From assembly GCA_019925095.2 (NCBI GenBank), contig CM034411.1, forward strand, positions 9,694,001-9,758,000: DNA of 64,000 nucleotides. Reading direction: 5' to 3'. The number at the start of each line of letters is the position of its first letter. The first letter of the stretch is position 1. A model generated the notes under the pieces. That model made no database searches. It was not told where the DNA came from and worked only from the letters and a program-made list of their open reading frames with translations. Shown here one piece after another: positions 43,343-56,200 of this stretch. Both the position numbers and the translations under genes were made by a program. This DNA comes from Dendrolimus kikuchii (Eukaryota; Arthropoda; Insecta; Lepidoptera; Lasiocampidae).

Positions 43343-45090
43343 AAACTTCTTTGCTAGTTAACTAAGTACTCGACTAATGCAAGTGTAAATCAGGTATTAG
43401 AATAGAAAATAAAACAACAAAATATGATCATGAATGTTAATTCATATTTAATAAATAAATACATTTTTCATTGTTTTTTATTTAATTTATTTTTTAAATA
43501 AAACTATTGTAAGTGACTTAGTTGTAGCAACTCTCAACAATATTTATTTTATAATACAACATGTAATGTGACGCAATCGCGTTTATTGCTTAACACTAAA
43601 TTTATTTAACAATGTTAAAACTTAAGAGATATATATTAGAAAATGTACTCTTCAATATACATATAGTTAAGATATAATAAGTTAGCAGATAATTATGTTA
43701 CAGAAGAAATCAAAGATACAACTTAAACGTTATTACTTCATCATTATTTAAAACAAAATAAACCTGCAAACTTCCACTTAAAGCAAACGCAAATAATTGC
43801 AAAAGGAATTCTTTACAACTTTATATAACCTCCGTCAGTTAAACCCTTATTACACTACACTGATTTAGTGACCCCATACTTAGAGTGGGCGAAACCTAGT
43901 TACAGATTGCGATTTTCTTTTTCCTATTACATAGCCCTGATTTACAGAAACGGTCCCAAAATGAGTGTAATAATCGCTTTGCCAAAAGATCTCTGTGCAA
44001 GAGAAAGTTTGTCATAAGCGGTCGTGTACGAGTCGGGCTCTTGCATTAAAGGTTCCTTTATAATACAATGCGGATGTTAATGAAGTTTTTAAAAAGGAAT
44101 ATTATTCTTGACATATGCAATTAAATTTGATACTTAAATCGGCGATATTGATCAATTTTGGAATTTCAACATTTTTGTCGGGATCCTTCTTGCGGTACTG
44201 ACACTATTAGCCGAGCGCAGTAGGTTTGCCGATGACTACTTACTTATTATTGTATATACTTATGTAAAGTATATACAATAATAAATTAAAATGGCAGCAA
44301 CTATTTATGTAAACTATTTTGTCAACCCTACTGACCATCGACGCGTGGCATCATGAGGCTGTCGGCAAACCTTCTGCGCACGGGTAGTACATTTCTGTAG
44401 ACACACAAGATTTACGAAATGTATTAGAGATATGAAATTTAGTACTTCCTAAGATAATCGAAGTAAATTAACACCGGTGTGCAAATAGAAGGAATCCATT
44501 TTATTTATTAATCTTTCTTGTTTCTTAGATATCGGAACTCCAACAGTCACAGTTTAACTACCGAACTAGAACGTCAAACATTTGAATTTTGAATTAAGAA
44601 GCTAAAAGTTGATATACAAAGTTCAGCTAGGTTACCATACCACGAGCCGTGAAAATACAAATTGAAAGAAGAGGAAGATTTAGACTGCTTAGTTAGGTTG
44701 TGCTTCTGCTGACTTTTGTTAAGTGGAGAATTTTTATTTACGTTCATTCTAAGTGAAAGTGTACAGTGAATATCATGGTTAACATTTCTATCAAATGAAA
44801 ACATTAAACAAAAAGTCTATCTCCATAATAAAATTCCAAGTAATCATTTAAACGTTGTGTTGAAAGAATTTACACTTTGAACACAAGTGAAAAATATTAC
44901 ATCTTTGGCTTCAAGCGAAATTTACAAAAAGCTTCATACTTTCAATAAATGGGCAATATTCACACTGCAATGCAATACACTCGAAGGCATTGTGTATTTC
45001 AACTTAGAAAACTGCTGCATGTTAAGCTTTTTGTTTTTCTATAGACATTGGTGGTCATGTTACATTTTTAGATGGCGCTACGAGTCTCGG
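43343..45090. other. No recognisable gene; hairpin at 44244-44284
   Basis: AT-rich. A perfect 18-bp inverted repeat (TTATTATTGTATATACTT / complement) with a 5-base spacer lies at 44244-44284. The 76- and 80-codon frames at 44574-44804 and 44887-45129 show no domain. Confidence 0.4.
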
Positions 45091-45095
45091 CATGA

Positions 45096-45357
45096 GAAAG
45101 CGGTTACCATCGCCTATGGACAGTTGTAACACCAAAGGTGCTACCAATGTGCTGCCGCCTCTAAAGGGGTACTGGAACCTGATCACTAATGCCGGAACAC
45201 AACTCAAGGTTGTTATAGCGGCATACTCTATACCAGGGGTGGTGGCCATCCAGGCGGGCAAACACTCTACCACCTGGCTGTGGGGTATTTTTGTCGCTTC
45301 TTAAGATAGGCCGCCCGGCCGCAGGAAATTGTATTCTTTCTCCGTTCCTGCACGGAT
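45096..45357 (-). repeat. Family-A repeat copy lacking its poly(A) end
   Basis: Begins within GAAAGCGGTTACC and ends TTCCTGCACGGAT; the ~45 bp nearest the poly(A) are missing. Confidence 0.75.
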
Positions 45358-45359
45358 AA

Positions 45360-46490
45360 ATTCCTGCTCTGGAATTTAGATAAGTAACCTAAGACTCACT
45401 CAATATTAAATAATTTAAAGCAAAAAAACCGGGTCTTATAAATTTCATTTCAATTTAATACTTAAACTAAGTACCAAAATAACTCCTTTATTTATCATAT
45501 TTACATGAGGTTTATAGGCTCAAAAAGTGTTATTTATAATCGTTTGATGAAATTGTTAATTAACAATGCAATTAAGAATAATATTTTTTTTTAATAATAA
45601 TATTTTTAACTCGCCTATAAAGCTCGTACAAATATTATGAATATAGGAAAAAATCTATATACTTATACAGATGTTACGTACGGAAAATGTTGACAAAATT
45701 ATATTAGCAACAGCTAGAGGAAGAAGATGAAACTAACCATCAGGACAAGCAAAATATACACTGTATTTTTAAGTTACAAGTTATACATACGACTTTCAAA
45801 GAATGTTCTCTAGTGAAACTTAGTGTGAATAAAGTTTCTGAATTTGAATAAATTTGAATTACTTAATATTCTTCCTTCAGGATGATTGAAACACACAATG
45901 CCAAGAAAAAAACTCATAGTATTAAATTCAAAGACACATTTCGCTTGGGATACTCATAGAAATTATATAATTTGAGTTCACACCACTCAATATATAATAT
46001 TAAATATAAAGAGGTCTCTATTCCTAAGTACGTAAGGTTCAAAATCCAACGAAGACAAAAACGTTTATCAATTCCTTTTCATTTTGTCATGCATTACATT
46101 TATTTTTAATTATCATTAAGAACTAGGGAACGAGAATCTATAAATGACGAAAATATGAATACTTATGAGACGAATGTTTTTTTTTTCAATATCATTTAAG
46201 GTCGAACACTCAATGGTAACACAAAATTTAAGGGCAAACCGTCACCAGTCGATTTTCACGAATTCAAATCATTTGTATAAAGCGTCATAATAGTGCATGT
46301 ACAAAATATTAAACAGCAACAAAGTACATAATCAAATAAAATATTTCATTTCAGAAAAAAATACTCGCGACCCTATTATCATAACCTAGAACTATTCTTG
46401 CGTCGTTTAATTCTGTCCCAAGTCTTAAAGCACATTTCTGGATGAAATAGTAACGATTCGCTCAAAGTCAAAACTTTAATTTATTAGTAC
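45360..46490. other. No recognisable gene
   Basis: AT-rich sequence. Confidence 0.4.
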
Positions 46491-46495
46491 ATACT

Positions 46496-46612
46496 TCTTT
46501 ATTGCCTGAAGCAGACAAAAAGACAGGCAGCCACGTGATGGAAGGTTGTTACCGTCGCCTATGGACGTTCGCAACACTGCTGGCGTTGCCAACGCGTTGC
46601 CGACCTCTAAGA
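46496..46612 (-). repeat. Distant relative of family A
   Basis: Keeps TTATTGCCTGAAGCAGACA, 'GACAGGCAG', 'GTGATGGAAGG…ACCGTCGCCTATGGACG' and 'CGCAACAC', but diverges after that. Possibly the parental LINE 3' end rather than a family-A copy. Confidence 0.45.
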
Positions 46613-47600
46613 AATTTAAAAACATAGCTGTCACTTTAACCGAAGTCGGTTAAAATGATATTATTCACAACGTACAGCATATTTTGTCCCAATCCCAAGT
46701 TTGAAAACAAATTAATAAAGATATAAAACGTTTCGACAATCGAATTTTGAGCGTTGATTTTGAGACTTTCCAGAATACAAACCTTAAATTTTGAGTAGAG
46801 TTTGAGTGTTGCGCCAGTATTGCCGGAAGATGAACAAAATGCAATAAGAATCATTACCGTTACTTCTTATAATAATATTTTAAAATGTTTTATTGACCAC
46901 GAAAATGTTATTTATGCGATTATAATACAAACATATATGTTAGGTATTTTTATTTGTATGTATTACTTTATTTCAATTCGTATAATACGTACGCAGCACA
47001 AAATTCTCAAAACATGATATTTTTTTAACCACTTGTAGGCAATGTAATTACGTCGCTATTTCTTTAAATAAACATTTTCTTTTTAGTTTATTTTTAGGAT
47101 ATAGTATATTTTAAAGTTTACATTTCAAGATAATTTTTTAACGGTTTTAGATTATGTTGTAAAAAAAAATATACCCATAATCATATACAATAATATTTTT
47201 CATAAAATCATAAGAGTAACAATTAATACTGCACATCATCTCTCTGAACAAAACTTTAATATGACGATGCAATTAATTAAAATTTAAACACAGTGTTTAA
47301 ATTTCAATATAAAGCCATAAAAAAATAAATCAGTTAAAAAAAATCAAATGTAGGTAATAATCAGCTTCATACATAGATAGATTTTCGTAATAATTAGTAA
47401 TATAATTCAAAGGAGATTCTAATTGCATTAAAGAAATACCAGCTTATACAGATCAGTTGTATAATTTAAAAACCTAATAAGTGAAGTGAAGAAATTTCAG
47501 TACAAATTACAATAAAAAAAATGTCATAAACTTCAATGACATGCTATTTCATAATTATTTATTAAGTTTATACGGAGTGATAATGTATTTTGATACAATT
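46613..47600. other. No recognisable gene
   Basis: AT-rich sequence, with an AACCGAAGTCGGTT piece at about 46638 like the motif beside the RTE. Confidence 0.35.
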
Positions 47601-47601
47601 T

Positions 47602-47910
47602 TTACAAACTTTTATTTAACTTGCAATGGATGTACCTATGATGTATGTATGTAAGTTCGGGTAGAATCTTGCAAGTTAAATTTGACCAACTTCCCGGTTT
47701 CCGATCGAGCTGAAATTTTGCGCGCATATGTATATCGCGTGACAATGCAGTAATATGGTACCATGGAGCTGATCTGATGATGGAATCGGAAGGCCATAGG
47801 AACTCCTGTACTAAACAAGATAGACCCATCGTGTTTGGGTTCTTTTTACTTATCTTGGCTACTAGCACTCTGCTGCTACAAGATATCCAGGATCTCAAAA
47901 GATTGTATTT
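47602..47910 (-). repeat. Probable dispersed lepidopteran repeat
   Basis: Contains CCGGTTTCCGATCGAGCTGA, 'GCGTGACAATGCAGTAATATG' in two parts and GGTACCATGGAGCTGATCTG. I recall this combination from abundant moth repeats. The 98-codon minus frame is probably repeat-derived, with no domain. Confidence 0.35.
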
Positions 47911-48580
47911 AAAAACCTTTTTAAAAAACTTTTAAAATACATAGGAAAATTCTCAGTAAGACGACGCACAAAGATCCCTTTAATTACACAGCAGCCCCAT
48001 CAGACAAATGGCATTAGCGCTAAACGAATAGATTGAAAATGTATGGGAATGAAATAATACTAAGGCCCGTAAGATCAATAGTAGTTTAAACTCTGCAGCC
48101 GAGTTTAATCCTTCGTTTTCAATTGTTTTATAATATCAATGACAGTTTATCGATCGACAGCTTAAAACATATAATAGTGGGTCGCTTAAATTCTCATGTG
48201 TGGATTAAACAATGCATTTGCTATTGTCAAAGAATTTAAAAGTTTAATTTTAAATGTAATTTAATATTCGTTCAAATAACCAAACTAAGCATAACAGCGG
48301 CGTGGGACAAAAAACTTGGTACCTACCCATTAAATGCATGCATAAGCACTAATCGAAGTTTAGTTGATCTCTCCATATTTTCGAATTGATCACCATCAAT
48401 CAACTTTTTCTGTAGATTACAAATTCCACAGTTTGACCTGCGTTTGAACATACGGGCCTTAGCGTAATGATATGTCATTACCACACATTGTCTATTCTAC
48501 TCTTTTAGGGCTAATGCCACTTGTCTAGGGAGGCTAAACTATACCATCGATACTACTGGCTATAGTTGTTCAGACAGTTA
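47911..48580. other. No recognisable gene
   Basis: AT-rich intergenic sequence. Confidence 0.4.
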
Positions 48581-48581
48581 A

Positions 48582-48800
48582 TTTTTTTTTTATTGCAGGA
48601 GATCAGCAGACAGGCAGACGGCCCACTTGATAGAAAGCGGTTACCATCGCCTATGGACATTTGCAACGCCAAAGTTGCTACAAATGCGCTGCTGCTCTCT
48701 TAAGGGAACCTGGAACATGGTCACTAATGCCGGAACACAACTCAAGGTTGTTATGGCGACATACTTTAGACCAGGGGTGGTAGCCATCCAGTCGGGCAAA
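48582..48800 (-). repeat. Family-A repeat copy, 5'-truncated
   Basis: Poly(T) start; homology stops at CAGTCGGGCAAA (48800), so about 100 bp of the distal end is missing. Confidence 0.75.
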
Positions 48801-51800
48801 ATATACAGTAATCAAATAAACGCTGTAACAATTTTCGACTTATAAATGACTTATATCACACTGGGCTAACACATAATTTAGAATCCATACCTAGCTTTAT
48901 CGCCCACTAGTTGTAAATAGCTGTGTGAGAATGATTTCATGGAATATCAACGTGGCATTAGTTAATTTACAAAAAAAATACTTCGATTCGCTATGGGCCC
49001 AACGTAATGTAAAGCCTACATGAGACAGATCAACCAAATTGAATCAATTTGGTTGAAAGACACAACTGAAACGACACGACAACATTCAATGACATTGAAT
49101 AGTTCGAGTTTATGTTTATATGGACCACTTTGGTTGATTCATCCAAATTGAAAGACAAATGAACCGTCTAATATCAGCTTAAATCATCCTTTAACATGTC
49201 GATTATTTAAGTCTATCTATCCAAGTATCAAATAGTAGAAATAACAAGTCTACGTAACCGGTACAAAGTCAACAGTTGCTAAGTTTAAAACAGTCAACAT
49301 TACATTTTAATATTTATCTTTAGTTTTTGGAACGGTCTCTTATGTATATTTAACTTTGAGAAGCGCTGATATTTTTTATTCTACGTCGATACGCAGACGA
49401 GCGTCACAAACGCGGCGATTGAATTGTTTTTGTTATATCGCAGTTTTTGATTTTTGTCACGTTATGGCAACTGTGCGTTATATTATCTACATTGAATGAC
49501 AAAAGAAAATTATAAATAAACAATAAAAACGCGCCCAAATTCATTAAAACACAATTTAAATAATTATGTTCGCCAGTCGCAAAAGCCTAAAAGTTGATGA
49601 AAAATAACTCTGAACTATAACTGATATAGATGATTTCTTTGCGTCGTATTTTGACAAAATATATAAGTTTTTTGTTTCAATACTTATGTCTGTGTACGAG
49701 GTAAGTATAATATTAAAGCCATTGTGAAAAAAATAAAGACTATTGATTGGTTACATTATAAGCTGTGACAATCGTCTGCAGTAATACATATGCGCAAGAG
49801 TATCTAATCGAGACCGCTTTCATTTAATTACAATATATACTTATTCCTAATGGTATATATCGCCTCTTTGCTTCAATATCGTATTATCTTTAAAATTGAA
49901 ATTTTAAAAGGAATGTTTTTTAACTTTCAGGAAATAATTATATCGAAACGAGTAACTGTTTACTGTCTATTTATAATAAGAGGAACAACGTGAAGAAAAA
50001 TCGGAATCGAAGTTTTTAATTATCAAATAAAAATATGAGTAATTTTGACTTATCATGTTATTGAAGCAAAAAGGCGATGTTATGATAAGTCAAAGAAGCG
50101 TTAAATAGGTAACGATTGAAAGAGTAAAAATGAATAAAGCAGCCTTTAGACATTCACTAGTTTTATTTAAGTTAGCACATTAGTTCGAAAGCAATTGCTT
50201 TTTATATAAAAGACAGTCATTAATGGACACTTGCGTAATTATATTAATATTTGGAAGAGCGTTTTTATTTGTATAGTTCTATTATAATATATAAGAGATG
50301 TTATAAATACTATGATTTAAAAAAAACATTTCGAAATAATGTATTATAGTTTATAGGTTTTTTAAGAAATCATAGTGCACTGAAGAAACTTTTTGAGTCA
50401 TATATTAGAATTTATCCTTATATTTAACAATTCGTGGATATTTATAGTTTGTAACAAATTTAATAACAACACCATATTAGCTGCAGAAAATTGCGCAGGA
50501 ACTGATTTTTTATGAAAAATAATCTCCTGCGTAGCTAACTGTTGCTAAAAGCAGTTATAAAGTTTGTCGCATATAGGAAAAGAGTTGAGAAACAAATTAA
50601 ATGGGATAGGAATAAACGAAGCATCAATATCTTCTAGAACACAAGGTTCTTTTTATTCATAGAAAGGACCTTTTTTAAGAATCATTTACAACCTCAGATG
50701 GAAATGGACTTTGATTATTATGCTAATAGTGTTACTATAATTATGATGCATCATCAGATTAGAATGGTAGGTCAGACTTCAAGAAGTAATAGGGTAACTA
50801 GCCTACTTAAATTTTTTTCTCAAACAATCTACTTCAATATAATCTATGATAAAATTCATCAACAATAGTGAATAAATTCGTTTTTTTTTTGTTTGTTTTA
50901 TATTTCTTCGATAACTCTGATTTATCTAAGTATGGCTTGAATTGTGCTATATATGACATTTTTTGTGTGTAAACTATTGTATATATGCGCTACCGTTAAC
51001 GTATATACAGGTAATGCTAAAGAATATCAGATTTCTTAAAAACGCGGCGTTTATTGAGATGAGAAAAAATGCTCGTCTGATTTAAATTATTTTAAGTTAT
51101 CGAAAATTTTACGTGATATAAAAACGAAGAAGTTAAAATCTTTACACCAAATTGATATTTTAGAAAGGAGAATGGGGTATTCTCTTAATATAAAATATTA
51201 ATGTTAATGTTTATAAGAACTTTAAAAGAAACTAGGATAATTTAAAAACGACTTCTAAATTAAAATTGTCTTGAGAATGTTTTATAGAGCAACCGTACCC
51301 AACTATCAAAAACTGAATTCCTAAAAATTGGTCTTAGCAGCCTATTTACGTATAGTTTTGTTTCGTAAACTATTTGATTTATGAAAATTGGGAGGAGAAT
51401 GTGTTCTATATTTCGCTGGGGTGTCATTAGGTAGGTCTTAAAAATCACAACGATGTTCTTAAATAATTTTTTTAGTTACATTAAAAAATGATGAGATATT
51501 CGTCGTAAAGGTATGCCAATTCGAATTTTACTTTTAAAGTATTAGGTGGGAAATGACCACCCTGTTTCTAAAATAGTAATTTGCTAAACAAACATTTTTC
51601 AACGAGAATTGGTATTAAGTATATTATATTAATATTCTATTAATTGTTTTTAGTGTTCAATATCAAAATAACAAAAACAGTAGACATCGGGCACCTACAT
51701 GGCGACCCTTCACTATCTTTTAATTTCAGAGTGTCGCTTCAAGCATTGTTCAATAGCCTACAAGAAAAAATTAAAATTCATATACAGATTACAATCATTA

Positions 51801-53118
51801 ATATATACTTTTTTATTACACGATAAATACCAGCCACGAAAACCTAAATGCAAATTAAAAATAGAAATGATTAGTTTATCGCCGTGATTTTAATTCATCT
51901 AACTCCCATATAATTATTTACGTACTTCATAAAAGTAACATTTGAAACACTATCTAATTTGTGGTAACATGCAATGCAAATTTAAAATCTATTATGTGGA
52001 GGAATATTTTCTTTGATATATTTTTTTGACAACCGCTACTAAAATTTTGTAACATATGTGTTCAATACCTATATGGTTCTTTCAATCATCTCAATTAATG
52101 GTATACATAATATATATTTCAATGACAATGAATATCTGTTAACATAAGTCAGTTAATTTATACTAATCTTTTCAACCGATACTAATTATAGTACCTAAAA
52201 CTGTTAAAAACGTGAAAATAACCATTAGCCCCTTTTCCATTTTAAATACGTCCCAATTAATTTGAAATGATTTCAAATGTCTTTAATTCGCAAGTCATAT
52301 TTCAAGATACGTATAAATTCGTTACTGTGTAAAAAACGTGTCAAACGAGTAAGAAGTAATCGTTTAGAAACAATCATTAACACAATACACAAATTTCCTT
52401 AACATTGATTGATAATGAAATCTATTTAAAAATCCACAATCCAAATTAACCCAACCTCCTCTCATTTTAAAATTCGTACCCTGATTACATTTAAAAAATA
52501 TTACTGGTTTCTTAGTTAAAGGTCATGTGATATAGAAATGATACACATTTCTGAGTTTCTCAATTTACTTATTAAACTTTTACCAAAATCTAAATAGATT
52601 AAACTATTCGTCGTATGTTGAAAAGGTTACTCACTTTTCAAACGTTGTACAGTGAGATTTCAAGTTTTTTATATATCTTTAATTTATTATCAGGCTGTTC
52701 TGAAAATAAATTCGTTAAGTAAATCTAATTCTCTCGTAATGTTAAGTAGTAATTACGTCATCATTCTTAAGTATGAAATGTGGCCATAGTTTCAAAATTA
52801 AAACAAACAGAAAATCAATTCATCTAATTAACAAAGAAAAACAAAAATAAGATGGCACTAAGAAAATGAGGTACCCGACCAATTAATTTTACTAATAATA
52901 ATTCTATAATTCCATTGCTTAATTATTGATCAAAATAATTTGGATCAATATATGCACTTGCTTATAACAAACGAAAAAGAACGAATGTTTCCGAAGAAAC
53001 ACGAACGGTTACGAACGCGTTCGTTGTTTGAAATCGTCCAATCAGTGTTTCGGATTTCGAATACCGAAACATTTGATGAAGTCGAATGATTTGCCCGAAT
53101 CGATGCCGCTTTGTGAAT
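48801..53118. other. AT-rich, no recognisable gene; siz 3' flank at right
   Basis: A perfect 13-bp inverted repeat (TCAACCAAATTGA / TCAATTTGGTTGA, one-base spacer) lies at 49030-49056. An AATAAA on the minus strand at 52688-52683 is a candidate poly(A) signal for siz, about 430 bp past its stop. Nothing else is supportable. Confidence 0.35.
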
Positions 53119-53231
53119 TTACACTTCAGTGCTTTTGCCTACTTGTCCATGTTTCCCGTCCGGTATTCCGGAGGCGCTTAACTTGCGCGTGCGTCCGGGG
53201 AATATGCCGCCGATGCCACTAAATAGACGAC
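53119..53231 (-). CDS. siz: siz exon, C-terminal with stop TAA
   Basis: Acceptor TTTTTTTTCAG; phase 2 completes a glycine codon. Encodes '[20 protein letters not shown]' and ends '…GKSTEV' TAA at 53121-53119. A further donor inside (CAA|GTAGGC) could allow another end, so this may be one isoform. Confidence 0.7.
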
Positions 53232-56200
53232 CTGAAAAAAAAATCATATTTGAATACTTGATATCCATCCATATGACCTTGGTATAACACAATTATAAAC
53301 AATCTAAAAACAAGATGTTGATAAGCAAACTTTCATCGGTCATGAAAAATAAATTATGAGACGACATTTATTTTAACATCAATAGCAAACTCGAATTTTC
53401 AATTTTGCTGTCTCGCTCGTGCATTACCACATTTTTGAGGATGTAATTTGAAAGAATTTACTTATGAAAAATCTGTATTACGCAAATTGTAACCATAAAA
53501 TTACGAATGTTTCACTAATGGATTAGAAAGTGCAAGGTAATAATCCTTCACGAGCCCATTGAATACCTCTAGAGATTATATGTATCTTTATATATAACAT
53601 TTTTTTGTTCGTGTGTATGTGTCACTGAACTCCTAATCGCCTGGACCGATTTCGATGAAATTTTTTGTGTGTGCTGAAGTGGATTTGAGAATGGTATAGC
53701 TTCACGATTAGACCCGGTAGATTGCGTGTTAAACACCGTTTATAGCATGGAATTGTGTATAATAACATAAATAACCACTGCCAAATATTTGAATTTTTTA
53801 GTAGTAAGTAGTAGTAGTAGCAATACAATTTGCCACAATGGCAGGTAAAGAATCCCGGTATCGAAATTTTTGATGATCTTTATATATAAAATTCTTCTGG
53901 TCGTGTCCCTGGGCCGATTTTGATGAAATTTCTGTGTCTCAAGTGGGTCCCGAGATGGTTAAGATTCAGGATTGGACCCGATAGTTGAACCCTGGAATCG
54001 GGTTCTAATTTTTTTTTAAGGCAATGTCTGCTGGGCCCGTTATTATATCTTATTTTATATTAAAAGTATAATGTAACAAAATTCTAAACATGCAATGTTT
54101 GTCCTTTGAAGCTATTTAAAATAAAACAACTGGAATACACTATATAAACGATGGAGAACACGATGCAATTTTTTAAAGATTTTTTTGTTTGTTTGTCTCT
54201 TTGTTCGGAATTCACGTAAGAACTACTGGGCCCATTTCGATACAGTTTTTGCTGATTAACAGTAAATTCTGAGACTTAAAATCTGTGCTACTTTTTTCCT
54301 GGCAATCTTGCGGGAAATATTCCGGGAATTATTTAAATTGACCAGATTTAAAAAAAATTGAAATGCAATGTGATCTTTTCACTGATCGATAGATAATTTT
54401 ATGTAATAAAATGTGAGATATTTGTATCTCGGGAATCCCGCGAGAATTTTCCCGGGAGCGGTTTGAAGTTGTTCGAGCGCCTAAAAATTAGCTTATTCCC
54501 ACACAGTTTTCACTAAAACGATAGCTTACATTATTTTTTAAATGCTGCGGTACTTCGCGTCCAGGGATTCTCGCGGGAATTTCAAGTCAAGCGTGATCGA
54601 AGCCGCGGGCATATCCTAGTATATCATATAATAATAATGACCTCCAGGCGACCGTTGTTCGTTGGGATGCCTCGGTGAGGTGGCGTGCAGCGCGTTCCGG
54701 CTTCCGTGCTGGAACGACACCGACATACCACTGTCGAGGGAGCCCACCGAACCGCGCCGCTGCAACCTCTCCGCTGCCACTGCAACTATAATGGATTTCC
54801 TTACTTAAGGCGCGTTCCGTCAGTATCTCGCAACGCCCAATATGCTCCGTCTGCCGTTCCACATGGCGACCACGGTCGTTATTGTCGTGGCGAAAACGTC
54901 ACTAATGACGTCATGATTTTCGCTCACGCAGCGCTCACAACGACCCATGTCAAGAGGCGGATTGAATAACCGTTCCACTTGAGTTTACGATTGTGACGCC
55001 GGCAAGCAAGCGGAACGGGAAAAATCGCGGTCATGAAAGTGGTCGTTGTGAGTCTCTTGTGGAACGTAGCCTTACTGGAGTATAGCAGACAGGTTGTTGG
55101 CCAACCTAATGGAAAGTGGTTATCCTCGCCTACAGACATTTGCAACACTAGAGGTGTTAGGGGACTGGAACCGGGACACTGAAGCCAGAATACAACTCAA
55201 GCTTGTTATGGTGACATACTCCAGACCAGGAGTGGTAGCCATCCAGGCGGATATCTACTTACTAAAACAAATATTCCCTTACTTTTTGTAAACGTTTACT
55301 AATTAATAACTATTTAAGTCTCATGGATATAAATAACAGCCCATAATGTCCCACTACTGGGCTTGTACCTTTCAGTTTTTTTGTTAGGGAAAAAGACAGT
55401 ACACCTGCCACTCTTGGAGAGTTTCATATATCGGCTAACGGTTAACGCATTTGAGTTTGGGACCTTAATGCGTTAACCATTAAGCTACCACAGCATTACT
55501 GACACATAAATGGAATTAATATAATACTTCAACTCACCAGGATCGTTGATATCGACTAGCGAGTTGCTGAGCACGTTCCGCTTGATGATGCTCGTCGGGG
55601 GTGGGTTCTGCGACAGGCGCGAGGGGGCCGCGGGCGCGGGGCACGACGGCGGCGGGGGGACCACCACCCTACAATAAAAAGTAAATAAAAACTAGCTCAA
55701 ATGTTATTACGTTTTTATCATTTTTTTTTATCAAACTAAACTAGTGCTATAAACAAAACAGGAGTCTAGTATAATGTGTTCGCTATTAATATAGAACACT
55801 CGATAGAGACAATAAGAAAAGTGTCAATGGAGACTTTCTTAGTATGAATACTATTAGTTAATTTAGGTTATATTTAATTTACTTACTAGTCTTATTACAT
55901 AAGATGGTGATATTAATGACGTATTTTTTCTTAAATACTTCATTTATAAAAAAATATTTAAAAATCAGGTATTCAATCAATTTTTTTTTAATAAATGGAA
56001 AGATCATATACCAGTGATTTATAAAACGATATATTTTTTTCGCTATAATTATAAAACTATATCAAATTAAAAATAAATTGTTGAACCCGAAGTCGAAAAA
56101 TACCTCGCGAGCGTTTCACGTCCCTATGATCATTTCTCATAATAGCTCCTCGTAGCGTCGTAGCACAATGGGTGAGAATTTATAATAGTGACGTTACATG

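Noticed and set aside
54587..54969. Extra siz exon in the GC-rich block
   Set aside because: No frame matches IQSEC proteins, no phase-compatible splice pair joins 55538 and 53231, and inverted ends suggest a mobile element.
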